Shown: piece by piece, positions 34,514-42,921 of the stretch | Layout of the letters: each line of letters starts with the position of its first letter | Position numbering within the stretch: position 1 is the stretch's first letter | NCBI RefSeq assembly: GCF_900090105.1 | Contig: NZ_FMDM01000010.1 | Location: forward strand, 124,001-188,000 | DNA from: Micromonospora humi | GTDB lineage: Bacteria > Actinomycetota > Actinomycetes > Mycobacteriales > Micromonosporaceae | Reading direction: 5' to 3' | Length of the DNA stretch: 64,000 bases | Made by a program: the position numbers and the translations under genes | Notes under the pieces: model-generated | The model's database searches: none | What the model saw: the letters and a program-made list of their open reading frames with translations, nothing else | Told to the model about the DNA's origin: nothing

Positions 34514-37420
34514 TCACCCCTGCGGGAAGTAGGTGCCGTAGTCGGCGTACGCCATGGCGACGTCCGCCTGCGCCCAGAACCGGTGGTAGTTGAAGACCGG
34601 CTCGGCGCCGCCGTCCAGGTACGCCTGCACCTTCGGCCAGTCCGGGTCCTTCTTGTAGAAGGACCGGATGTCCAGGAAGCTCTTGCCGGCGGCGATGGCG
34701 TCGCCGTTGGGCATCTTCCCGGTCCAGCCCGGCGGCACGTAGAGGCCCTGACCGTCGGCGGCGTTGTAGACGTCGTCGAAGCGCTTGTAGTCACCGCGCT
34801 TCTCCGGCATCGACACGCCCTTGCTGTCGGAGGCCGCCGAGAGCGCGTCCAGCAGGCCCTTGGCGGTGTTCTTCGCCGCGACGTTGCCGGACTTGGCCGC
34901 GTACGCGATGAGGGTGCGGGCGTAGGCGGCGGCGACACCGACGTCCTGGCCCTTGACCGTCACCTCGACGTGCAGGTTGGTGTTCGGCTGCGGGCTGCTC
35001 GGGTTCCAGTTGGCCGGCTGGCCGGTCCACTTCATGTCCGACGGGATCGACCAGTTGGTGCCGGTGGTGGTGTTGGCGATCGCCCACGGCACCCACTTGT
35101 CCAGCAGCGCCTTCGCCTTCGCGTTGCCGGTCTGCAGGTAGAGCTCGGCGATGCGCTGCATCGACCAGGCCTGCATGCCGAACCACTGGTTCGACGGCGG
35201 GTCGTTGTAGACCGGGTCGACGTCGTAGAACATGCCGTAGAAGGTGGCGGTGCCGGCCGGCGGCTGGGCGTAGCTGCCGTCCCAGCTGTTGGTGGCGCCG
35301 CCGGCGATGCCGCCCTCGGCGGACTGCAGCCAGGTGTAGAACTCCAGCTGCCGGTCCATGCTCTTCTGCCAGTCGGAGACCGCGGTCGGCGACTTCGGCT
35401 TCAGCTCCGCGACGTTGGTCATCGCCCAGGCCGCGAACGGGTTCTGGTAGCCGAAGTGGCTGTGGCTGGAGCCGATCCGCCACGACCAGTTCTGGCCGGC
35501 GTCGTAGGCGCCACCCCAGGCGTAGTACCAGGAGAGCAGGTAGTGCGCCGAGTCACGGCCGCTGCCGGCCGGGCAGGCGGACGCGCCGACACAGTTGCCG
35601 ATCTTCTTGAAGTACTTGTCGAACAGCGCGTAGCGCAGGTAGTCGCCCATCTTGGCGGCCTTCGCCACGGTGGCCGCCACGTCGGCCTCCTTGCCCTGCG
35701 CCTTGGCCCAGGTCAGCGCCCAGTAGGCGGCCTGCACGGCACGCGCGTCGGCGTCCGGCGCGTTGGTGTACTTCCACTGCTTGGCGGGGGCGCTGGACTC
35801 CTTGACGAACAGGTCGAGGTAGCCGTTCGGGCCGCCGTGCTTGAACGTGTCGCAGGACGGCTGCGGCACGGTCTCCCACACCGACTCCTGGGTGCCCCGC
35901 TGGAACGTGTTGATGTAGGCGGGCTTGGTGGTGCCGTCGCCGCAGCGGCCGAAGCCGTAGGTGTTGTCGACGTCCAGCAGCCAGTGCATGCCGTAGATGT
36001 CGCCGGTGCCGTAGGTGGACTGCAGCTCCGAGCGCAGCGGGTCCTGGCCGACCGGGACGCTGGCCTCCAGTGCCGAGGGGTACTGGCTGGGCAGGTTGTG
36101 CTCGGCCGCGTACTGCGGGGTGCCCGGCGAGCCGGCGGTGGCCTGGTCGGCGTGGCTCGGGATGATGTACTTCTCGGTCACGGTCCAGGCGTTGTTGAAC
36201 GGTCCCCAGTTCTGGGTGACCCGGCCGTACTGGGCCTCCAGCCAGATCCAGAAGCTGAACGCCTCCGAGGTGGTCTCGTGCCCGTGGTCGGGCGCCTCGA
36301 CGATCAGCGTCTCGATCGAGTGGTACGGCACGCCCTCGGGGCTGAAGTAGCCCGAGTTCTTGATCTTGCCGTACTGGTCGAGGAACTTCTTGATGTAGGC
36401 GTTGTCGCCGCCCGGGGTGTCGTTGTCGATCTCGGTGGCGACCACCGAGACCGGGGCGTACCCGGTCGCCGACGCGGTGATGGTGGCGGTGCCGCCGACG
36501 GTGTCGGCGTCCTCGGCCGCGGAGACGGTGGCGGTGACGCCGGTGCTCCAGTTGCTCGGGGTGAGCGTCAGCGTCGACGGCGAGACGGTGATGTCGCTGT
36601 CACCGGTGACGGCGAGGGTCACCGGGACGTTGGCGCTGGGCGCCGCGCTGAGCGTGTAGCGGACCGTGGTGCTGCCGCCCTCGTCGACGCTCACCGCCGA
36701 CGGGGTGGCGACCAGCTTCGGCCCGGTGGCCGCGGTCACCGTGAACGACTTCTCCGCCGTGGCGGTGCCGCCGGCGTTGTCGTACGCCTTGGCCTGCACG
36801 GTGTAGCTGCCCGCCGGCAGGCCCAGCAGGTCGTAGCCGTACGGGGCGGTGGTGTCGGTGTTGACCAGCAGGCCGTTGCGGTAGAACTCGACCTTGCTGA
36901 TGGTCCCGTCGGGGTCGCTGGCGGTCGCGGTCAGCGGGACGTCGGCCGGGGCGGTGAACGGGCCGGCCGGCACGCCGAGCGAGACCGTCGGCGGCTGGTT
37001 GGTGGAGGCGCCGTTGCAGGCGACCCCGTTGAGCGTGAACGCGCTCGGCTTCGGGTTGCTGCCGCTGAACGAGCCGTTGAAGCCGATGTTCGTGGACGCG
37101 CCGGTGGGCAGGCTGCCGTTGTACGACTCGTTGGTCGCGGTCACCTCGCTGCCGGACTGGCTCCACTTCGCCGACCAGCCCTGGGTCACCCGCTGGCTGC
37201 TGTTGGGGAAGGAGAACTTCAGCGACCAGTTGTTCAGCGCGTCACCCAGGTTCTTGATGGTGACGTTGGCGGTGAAACCGCCGCTCCAGTCGTTTGTCGC
37301 GTAGGTGACGTCGCAGGCGGGTGCGGCCTGCGCGGCGGTCGCCGGCAGGGCCACCCCGCCGATGGCGAGGGCGGTGGCGGCGAGCATCGCCGTGCGGCGA
37401 CGTCTGGCCAAGAGTCTCAT
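34514..37420 (-). CDS. Secreted GH48 cellulase with N-terminal CBM2
   Basis: A 968-residue processive exocellulase. Signal peptide 1-32 (cut after AAQA), CBM2 34-137 with the Cys36-Cys135 pair and exposed Trp45, Trp82 and Trp86, an Ig-like domain (143-235, VSLGVPAGPF to KSFTVTAATG), a Calx-beta-like domain (about 236-335, VDEGGSTTVRYTL), then GH48 (about 340-968). GH48 marks are YHSIETLIVEAPDHGHETTS (with the catalytic acid Glu), FSFWIWLEAQYG, and HWLLDVDNTYGFG. The Calx-beta domain between binding and catalytic modules is less common. CebR-type boxes lie upstream, and it is divergent from a GH1 beta-glucosidase. It releases cellobiose from cellulose chain ends. Confidence 0.96.
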   Translation of the reverse strand: MRLLARRRRTAMLAATALAIGGVALPATAAQAAPACDVTYATNDWSGGFTANVTIKNLGDALNNWSLKFSFPNSSQRVTQGWSAKWSQSGSEVTATNESYNGSLPTGASTNIGFNGSFSGSNPKPSAFTLNGVACNGASTNQPPTVSLGVPAGPFTAPADVPLTATASDPDGTISKVEFYRNGLLVNTDTTAPYGYDLLGLPAGSYTVQAKAYDNAGGTATAEKSFTVTAATGPKLVATPSAVSVDEGGSTTVRYTLSAAPSANVPVTLAVTGDSDITVSPSTLTLTPSNWSTGVTATVSAAEDADTVGGTATITASATGYAPVSVVATEIDNDTPGGDNAYIKKFLDQYGKIKNSGYFSPEGVPYHSIETLIVEAPDHGHETTSEAFSFWIWLEAQYGRVTQNWGPFNNAWTVTEKYIIPSHADQATAGSPGTPQYAAEHNLPSQYPSALEASVPVGQDPLRSELQSTYGTGDIYGMHWLLDVDNTYGFGRCGDGTTKPAYINTFQRGTQESVWETVPQPSCDTFKHGGPNGYLDLFVKESSAPAKQWKYTNAPDADARAVQAAYWALTWAKAQGKEADVAATVAKAAKMGDYLRYALFDKYFKKIGNCVGASACPAGSGRDSAHYLLSWYYAWGGAYDAGQNWSWRIGSSHSHFGYQNPFAAWAMTNVAELKPKSPTAVSDWQKSMDRQLEFYTWLQSAEGGIAGGATNSWDGSYAQPPAGTATFYGMFYDVDPVYNDPPSNQWFGMQAWSMQRIAELYLQTGNAKAKALLDKWVPWAIANTTTGTNWSIPSDMKWTGQPANWNPSSPQPNTNLHVEVTVKGQDVGVAAAYARTLIAYAAKSGNVAAKNTAKGLLDALSAASDSKGVSMPEKRGDYKRFDDVYNAADGQGLYVPPGWTGKMPNGDAIAAGKSFLDIRSFYKKDPDWPKVQAYLDGGAEPVFNYHRFWAQADVAMAYADYGTYFPQG

Positions 37421-37635
37421 GTGGGCGGTGTCTCCTCGGACCGGGCCGGGACCCAGGGTCCCGGCGGGGCGCCTCCACGCGGCCGACGGGCGTACGCGGG
37501 GGGACGGAGGCGTCCGGAAAGGGGGTCGTCCCGGCCGTGCCGGGGATCGGGGCGCCGCACCGGTTGTTCACCGGGTGCCCTCGGCGGCCCGTGCTCGCGC
37601 GAGCTGGCTCCGCATCGCGTGTCGAGAGTCTGCCA

Positions 37636-37649
37636 TGGAAGCGCTCCCA
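37636..37649. promoter_or_regulatory. CebR-type operator TGGAAGCGCTCCCA
   Basis: The site differs by one base from the palindromic CebR box TGGGAGCGCTCCCA known from Streptomyces cello-oligosaccharide control. It lies 216 bp upstream of the GH48 start. A CebR-like LacI repressor, not in this window, would be displaced by cellobiose. Confidence 0.8.
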
Positions 37650-37745
37650 CCACAATGGCCAGGGCAGACACCCACGTCCATGTTTCGATCTCGTTTAGGG
37701 GCTTTCACAAAGCCGTGACGCGGGTTACAGTCGCAGCATCGCCGA

Positions 37746-37759
37746 TGGGAGCGCTTCCA
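37746..37759. promoter_or_regulatory. CebR-type operator TGGGAGCGCTTCCA
   Basis: A second CebR-type palindrome with one mismatch, 97 bp from the first. The two are close enough for looping or cooperative binding upstream of the GH48 gene. It could also cover a rightward promoter. Confidence 0.8.
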
Positions 37760-37965
37760 TCGACGGAGATGTAAGTACTGAATCGCCGGGGACACCCGTG
37801 CCCGGCGTATCGGCCCAGTGGCCGACGGCGATACCAGCCCGGACGCCGCCGCCGGCCATCACCCGCCAGACGGAGGGAGGTGGAACCAGAGCCACTCGCG
37901 TGGCCCGGCTCCCGCGCGACACGCACGACGGACGCCAATTCCAAGTCGTGTGTGTGTGCATCTCG

Positions 37966-37998
37966 GTGGGGACGGGGGTTGCCCTCCCCCGTCCCCAC
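37966..37998. other. Strong hairpin in the GH48-GH1 intergenic region
   Basis: A perfect 13-bp stem (GTGGGGACGGGGG at 37966-37978 with its complement at 37986-37998) and a 7-base loop lie about 200 bp right of the second CebR box. It does not follow any gene I can support. It may terminate a short transcript from the CebR-box region or shield the GH1 promoter. No coding gene is supported in 37421-38255. Confidence 0.5.
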
Positions 37999-38205
37999 AC
38001 TAAACCCCCGTTGTCGACGGCAAAAGAGGCCGACGGGACAGGCGTGACACGCCACCCGGACGGCCTTTCGCGCTATCTGCCCCATCCTCGCCGCTCGCCC
38101 CCCGCCCCCGAGCGACACCCGCCCACCCCACTCCGGCCGCCCGCCGGCCGCGCCGCGACCGCGCCGCGACCGCCGGAATCGAGGCCGGCCGCCTCCGGCC
38201 TATGC

Positions 38206-38219
38206 TGGGAGCGCTCCCG
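38206..38219. promoter_or_regulatory. CebR-type operator TGGGAGCGCTCCCG over the GH1 promoter
   Basis: Thirteen of 14 bases match the CebR consensus. The hexamer TATGCT (38201-38206) overlaps its left edge and looks like a -10 box, so a bound repressor would block the promoter. The GH1 start codon is 36 bp downstream. Confidence 0.85.
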
Positions 38220-38255
38220 GCCCCCGGGCGGCCCGTCACTTCGAGGAGAACCTCC

Positions 38256-39749
38256 ATGTCGTTACTCACCCGACGGCGCCTGCTCCGCCGCGCCGCCCTG
38301 TCCGCGACCGCCGCGGGCGCGGCCCGGACCGGGCTCGCCGGCGCCACCGCGGCGGGGCTCGCCGCCTCCGCCTCCGCCCTCGGCGCCTGTGACTCACCGC
38401 CCGAGCGCGAAAGCGACGCGGAGCGCAACGGCACGCTGCGCTTCCCGCCCGGATTCGGCTGGGGGGCGGCCACCTCGGCGTACCAGATCGAAGGGGCCGC
38501 CAAGGAGGACGGGCGGGGTGAGTCCGTCTGGGACACCTTCAGCCGCACCCCGGGCCGCACCGCCAACGGCGACACCGGCGACGTCGCGGCCGACCACTAC
38601 CACCGGTACGCCCAGGACCTCGACCTGATGCGCGAGCTGGGGTTGCGCAGCTACCGGTTCTCCATTTCCTGGCCGCGGATCCAGGCCGACGGCTCCGGCC
38701 GCCCCAACCAGCGTGGCCTGGACTTCTACCGCCGCCTGCTGGACGGCCTGCACGAGCGCGAGATCGCGCCGATGGCCACCCTGTTCCACTGGGACCTCCC
38801 CCAGGCGCTGCAGGACGACGGCGGCTGGGAGAACCGGGACACCGCCGAGCGCTTCGCCGACTACGCCGACGCCGTGTTCCGCGCCCTCGGCGAGCAGGTG
38901 CCGGTCTGGCTGACCATCAACGAGCCGAAGACCGTGGTACAGAACGGTTACCTCACCGGCCACCACGCCCCCGGTCACCAGGACGAGGCCGCCGCCTATC
39001 TGGTGGCCCACCACCTCCAGCTCGCCCACGGCCTCGCCGTGCAGGCGCTGCGCGCCTCCGGCGTGCCCGGCCGCATCGGCCCGGCGCTCAACCTGCACCC
39101 CTGCTACCCGGCGGACGACAGCACCGAGGCCGCCGCCGCGACCACGCTCTACGACGGCTACGAGAACCGCCTCTACCTCGACTCGATCTTCAAGGGCGCG
39201 TACCCGCGCGACGTGCTCGCCGACCTCGGCCCGGACAGCCGGATGGCCCGGGCCGTCCGCGACGGCGACCTGAAGATCATTTCCAGCCCGGTGGACCTGC
39301 TCGCGGTGCAGTACTACACCCCGCTCTACGTCACCGGCAGCGGTGACACGGTCCGCAGGTGGCCCACCTCCCAGGCCGACTGGCAGCAGATCTACCCCCA
39401 GGGCATGTACGACATCCTGACCCGGGTCACCCGTGACTACGGCCGGGTGCCCATCACCATCACCGAGAACGGCCTGCCCTGCCCCGACGCCCCCGGCCCG
39501 GACGGCACGGTCGACGACGCCGGCCGGGTCACCTTCCTGCGCGACCACTTCACCGTCGCCCACAAGGCCATCACCGACGGCGTGCCGCTGGAGAGCTACC
39601 ACGTCTGGTCGCTGCTGGACAACTTCGAGTGGAACGAGGGGTACGAGCAGCGCTGGGGCCTGATCTACGTGGACTACCCGACCCAGCGCCGGATCTTCAA
39701 GCGCAGCGCCCACTGGTACCGCGACGTGATCCGCCGCAACGGACTCTAG
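38256..39749 (+). CDS. Exported GH1 beta-glucosidase (lipoprotein-like)
   Basis: A 497-residue GH1 enzyme. FGWGAATSAYQIEGAAKEDGR starts the barrel near residue 66. The acid/base is Glu223 in TINEPKT and the nucleophile Glu404 in ITENGL. The N-terminus is unusual for GH1: RRRLLRRAALSATAAG resembles a twin-arginine signal and is followed by LGACDS with Cys45 as a probable lipidation site. Most actinobacterial cellobiose-cleaving GH1 enzymes are cytosolic. ATG 38256 has GAGGAG seven bases upstream. The CebR-type box in front puts it in the same control group as GH48, and it would convert released cellobiose to glucose outside the membrane. Confidence 0.93.
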   Translation: MSLLTRRRLLRRAALSATAAGAARTGLAGATAAGLAASASALGACDSPPERESDAERNGTLRFPPGFGWGAATSAYQIEGAAKEDGRGESVWDTFSRTPGRTANGDTGDVAADHYHRYAQDLDLMRELGLRSYRFSISWPRIQADGSGRPNQRGLDFYRRLLDGLHEREIAPMATLFHWDLPQALQDDGGWENRDTAERFADYADAVFRALGEQVPVWLTINEPKTVVQNGYLTGHHAPGHQDEAAAYLVAHHLQLAHGLAVQALRASGVPGRIGPALNLHPCYPADDSTEAAAATTLYDGYENRLYLDSIFKGAYPRDVLADLGPDSRMARAVRDGDLKIISSPVDLLAVQYYTPLYVTGSGDTVRRWPTSQADWQQIYPQGMYDILTRVTRDYGRVPITITENGLPCPDAPGPDGTVDDAGRVTFLRDHFTVAHKAITDGVPLESYHVWSLLDNFEWNEGYEQRWGLIYVDYPTQRRIFKRSAHWYRDVIRRNGL

Positions 39750-39764
39750 GCCCGGTGGGCGTGG

Positions 39765-39790
39765 CCCGGCCGGCGGCGCCGCCGGCCGGG
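39765..39790. terminator. Palindromic terminator between convergent GH1 and roadblock genes
   Basis: A 26-bp perfect palindrome (13-bp arms, CCCGGCCGGCGGC and its complement) lies 15 bp after the GH1 stop and 27 bp after the roadblock stop on the other strand. It can serve both directions. Confidence 0.75.
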
Positions 39791-39817
39791 TGCCCGTCGA
39801 CGCGGCGACCCCGCCGC

Positions 39818-40240
39818 TCAGCGCGGCAGCGCCTGCTGCAACTCCGCCCGCAGCGCCGGGGTGAGCATCTCGCCGGCCTGCTTGGCCAGCCGGGCCATCT
39901 CGTAGCCGACCACGCCGATGTCGGCGTCCCCGCCGGCCAGCGTGGCCAGGATCGAGCCGTCCCGGATCTGCATGACCAGGAAGTAGCCCCGGCCCATCTC
40001 GACCACGGTCTGCTTGACGACGTCGCCGTCGAACATCTGCGCCGCGCCCGCGGTGATGCTCATCAGGCCCGAGGTGACCGCGGCGAGCTTGTCCGCGTGG
40101 TCGCGCGGCAGATGCGCGGAGATCGCCACCAGCAGCCCGTCGGAGGACACCACCACGGCGTGCGCCACCCCGGGAACCCGCTCGGCGAACGCGTTCACCA
40201 GCCAGCTCAGGTCGCGTGCCTCCTGGCTCAACGTCGTCAC
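39818..40240 (-). CDS. Roadblock/LC7 domain protein (CvnB-like)
   Basis: A 140-residue single-domain protein. LSWLVNAFAERVPGVAHAVVVSSDGLL is the roadblock fold start seen in Streptomyces conservon CvnB and in MglB. GYFLVMQIRDGSILATLAG and DIGVVGYEMARLAKQAGEM follow. GTG 40240 overlaps the histidine kinase stop by 4 bp, so the two are coupled. In full conservons a DUF742 protein and a Ras-like GTPase follow. Here they are absent and the next gene is convergent. Confidence 0.92.
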   Translation of the reverse strand: MTTLSQEARDLSWLVNAFAERVPGVAHAVVVSSDGLLVAISAHLPRDHADKLAAVTSGLMSITAGAAQMFDGDVVKQTVVEMGRGYFLVMQIRDGSILATLAGGDADIGVVGYEMARLAKQAGEMLTPALRAELQQALPR

Positions 40241-42813
40241 TGTCGTCGTCCCCCTTCGTCGCGCGGCAGGTACATCTCGGTGGTCTCCTCGGCCTCGGCC
40301 CGTCGTACCCCGCCGTAGAAGCGGGAAAGCATACCGCCGACCGCCTCCGGGTCCGGCTCGTGCCGCACCGCCGCGCGGTCCGGCCGGTCGGCCGACGAGA
40401 CCGCGGCGAGCTGGGCCATCGGCACGCGTACCGGCAGGCCCCGCTCGTTGGTCCCCCCGGTCACCGGCGTCCGCGCCGGCGCCGGCGTCACACCCAGCAC
40501 CGACGACGTCGGTCCCTGCCGGGAGAACCAGCCGCCGCCCGCGGCCGCGGCCGGAGCGAGCACGTCCTCGGCCCGGCCGGGCACCGGCCGGGGACGCGGC
40601 ACCGCGTCGGGCGGGCCGGCCGGTGACCCGGGTGGCGGCTCCGCCGCGTCGCCGAGCGGCCGGCCGGTCAGCGGCGAGACCGGCAGCGCCGGCGGCCCCG
40701 ACGGCACCGGTGCGCCCGGCCGCGGCAGCACCGGATGACGGCCGGCCACCGGCAGCTCGGCGGTCGCGCCGCCGAGCGCCCGCGACGCCGCGGCGAGCTG
40801 ACCGGTCAGCATCCGCGCCGGCACCGGCGGGTCCAGCCCCGGCGGAGGCGTCTCGGCCAGCAGATCGGCCGGGATCCGGACCCGGGTGACCAGGCCCTCC
40901 CGACCGGGGCGCAACTGCACCCGGAGGCCGTGGCGGGAGCCCAGGTGGCTCACCACGAACAGGCCCATCCGCTCGGACGCGCCCACGTCGGGCGCCGGCG
41001 GCTCGGCCAGCACCGCGTTCGCCTCGGCCAGCGCGGCCGGGCTCATGCCCAACCCCCGGTCGACGATCTCCACCAGCGCACCCGGACCGTCCGCCTCGAC
41101 CACGACCCGCACCACCGTGTCCGGCCGGGAGAACGTGGTGGCGTTCTCCAGCAGCTCCGCGAACAGGTGCACCAGGTCACCGACGGCGTGCCCGACCACG
41201 TGCAGGTCGGTGCGGTTCTCGTGGCGCACCCGCTGGTACTGCTCGATCTCCGCGCTCGCCGCGAGCAGCACCGCCCCCAGCCCCACCGGGCGGTTCCACC
41301 GCCGGGTGGACTCCGTGCCGGCGAGCACCAGCAGGCTCTCGTCGTTGCGGCGCATGCGGGCGGCGAGGTGGTCCAGCTTGAACAGGTTCTCCAACTGCTC
41401 CGGGTCGCTCTCCTCACGCTCCAGGTCGTCGAGCAGCTCCAGCTGCCGCTCGACCAGCACCTGGCTGCGCCGGGCCAGGTTGACGAACATGGCGTTGACG
41501 TTGCGGCGCATCATCGCCTGCTCGACCGCGACGTCCACGGCGCTGCGGTGCACCGCCACGAACGCCTCGGCCAGCTCGCCGATCTCGTCCTGCGAGTCGA
41601 CCACCGCCGGCGGCACGTCGATGGCGCCCACCGGGCGGTCCACCGCCCGCAGCCGCTGAAGGGTCATCGGCAGCTCCACCTGCGCGATGCGCAGCGCCTG
41701 GCCGCGGAGCTGGCGCATCGCCCGGGCCACCGACCGGCCGACCAGCAGCGAGATGAGCACGGCCACCAGGAGCACCGCGACGATCCCGCCGGCCACCAGC
41801 AACGTCTCGCGCAGCTGTTGGGCGCTCGCGTCGTCGGAGCGGCGCACCGCGTCGTCGAGGATCTCGCCCTCGAGCTGGCGGAACAGCTCCTGCCGCTGCT
41901 CCGTGGCCGCCCACCACTGCGGCGCGGACGGCAACGCCGGCTCCGCCCCGCCGGTGGGCAGGGTCCGCTCCTCCAGCCGGGTCGCCGTGACGAAGGCCGG
42001 GTCCACCGAGGTGCGGTCGTAGCGGCGCACCTGCTCGGCGGTCGCCGCCACCCGGAACGCGCCCAGGGCGGTGAGCTGCTGGGCCCGCAGGTCGGTCAGC
42101 GTCACCTGGTCGTCCGGCTCGTACCGGCCGGCACGGGCGGCCGCGTACAGCTCGGCGCGGATCCGGGAGGACAGCTCCTTGACCCGGGCCAGCTGCACGT
42201 AGCGCAGCACCGCGTCGGTCAGCGCCCGCTGGCCGCCTCCGGGCGACGGTTCGGCCAGCAGGTTGAGCAGCGCCGCGACGGCACGGTGGTAGTTGCTGAG
42301 CACGGTGTCGGCGGAGAGCACCGCGGGCGGCACCGCGGCGCGGATGTTCACCACCTGGTCGTACGCCTCCAGCGCCTCGGCGTAGGAGACCCGCCAGGCG
42401 GCATCGGCGTCGGCCAGCGGCTCGGCCGCGGCGCGCAGCTCGGCCACCGCCCGGTCGGTGGCCTCCTGCAACGGCCGCAGCTCGGCGACCGCGGCATCCC
42501 GGTCGGCGCCGGTGCCGCCGCGGCGCAGCGCGGCCAGCTCACCGGCGGAACGGTCCCGCTCCTGCTGGAGCCGGTCGACCACGGCGGTGATCTGCCGGCC
42601 GATGCCGACCTGCTCGGCGAAGTCGCTCAGGGTGGTGGTCTGCCCCACCAGGCCCCGGGTCTGCACGCCGGCCAGGAGCAGGAACGCCAGCGAGGGGATC
42701 ACCAGCACGGTGGCGAGCTTGGTGCCCATCCGCCAGTCCCGCAGCCGGAACCCGGAGCGCCGGCGGTGCGGCGGCGGGGCCGCGCCGCGGGCCGGGTCGG
42801 GACCTGCGCGCAC
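40237..42813 (-). CDS. Sensor histidine kinase with nitrate-sensing-type domain (CvnA-like)
   Basis: An 858-residue membrane kinase. Transmembrane segment 1 is VLVIPSLAFLLLAGV; a long external helical domain (about 50-315) with QERDRSAGELAALRRGG resembles the NIT domain. Transmembrane segment 2 (LLVAGGIVAVLLVAVLISLL) leads to a HAMP-like linker, a helical region with FKLDHLAARMRRNDESLLVLAG, and the ATPase domain with N-box AELLENATTFS and G-box VDRGLGM. A long Pro/Gly-rich tail follows. GTG 42813 is chosen because AGGAGG lies five bases upstream. It pairs with the roadblock gene. The sensed signal is unknown. Confidence 0.9.
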   Translation of the reverse strand: MRAGPDPARGAAPPPHRRRSGFRLRDWRMGTKLATVLVIPSLAFLLLAGVQTRGLVGQTTTLSDFAEQVGIGRQITAVVDRLQQERDRSAGELAALRRGGTGADRDAAVAELRPLQEATDRAVAELRAAAEPLADADAAWRVSYAEALEAYDQVVNIRAAVPPAVLSADTVLSNYHRAVAALLNLLAEPSPGGGQRALTDAVLRYVQLARVKELSSRIRAELYAAARAGRYEPDDQVTLTDLRAQQLTALGAFRVAATAEQVRRYDRTSVDPAFVTATRLEERTLPTGGAEPALPSAPQWWAATEQRQELFRQLEGEILDDAVRRSDDASAQQLRETLLVAGGIVAVLLVAVLISLLVGRSVARAMRQLRGQALRIAQVELPMTLQRLRAVDRPVGAIDVPPAVVDSQDEIGELAEAFVAVHRSAVDVAVEQAMMRRNVNAMFVNLARRSQVLVERQLELLDDLEREESDPEQLENLFKLDHLAARMRRNDESLLVLAGTESTRRWNRPVGLGAVLLAASAEIEQYQRVRHENRTDLHVVGHAVGDLVHLFAELLENATTFSRPDTVVRVVVEADGPGALVEIVDRGLGMSPAALAEANAVLAEPPAPDVGASERMGLFVVSHLGSRHGLRVQLRPGREGLVTRVRIPADLLAETPPPGLDPPVPARMLTGQLAAASRALGGATAELPVAGRHPVLPRPGAPVPSGPPALPVSPLTGRPLGDAAEPPPGSPAGPPDAVPRPRPVPGRAEDVLAPAAAAGGGWFSRQGPTSSVLGVTPAPARTPVTGGTNERGLPVRVPMAQLAAVSSADRPDRAAVRHEPDPEAVGGMLSRFYGGVRRAEAEETTEMYLPRDEGGRRQ

Positions 42814-42921
42814 ACTTGCCTCCTCGGTCCGCTCCACCACGGCGGGGAGCGGGATCCATCCAACCAGGCCGGCGGGCGCTGTCAACGCCCGCCCGGACGG
42901 CATGAGCAGGACGGTCAGCGG

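Noticed and set aside
37798..38628. Several overlapping reading frames in the GH48-GH1 intergenic region
   Set aside because: Low-complexity Pro/Arg composition, no ribosome sites, and overlap with operators and the GH1 start.
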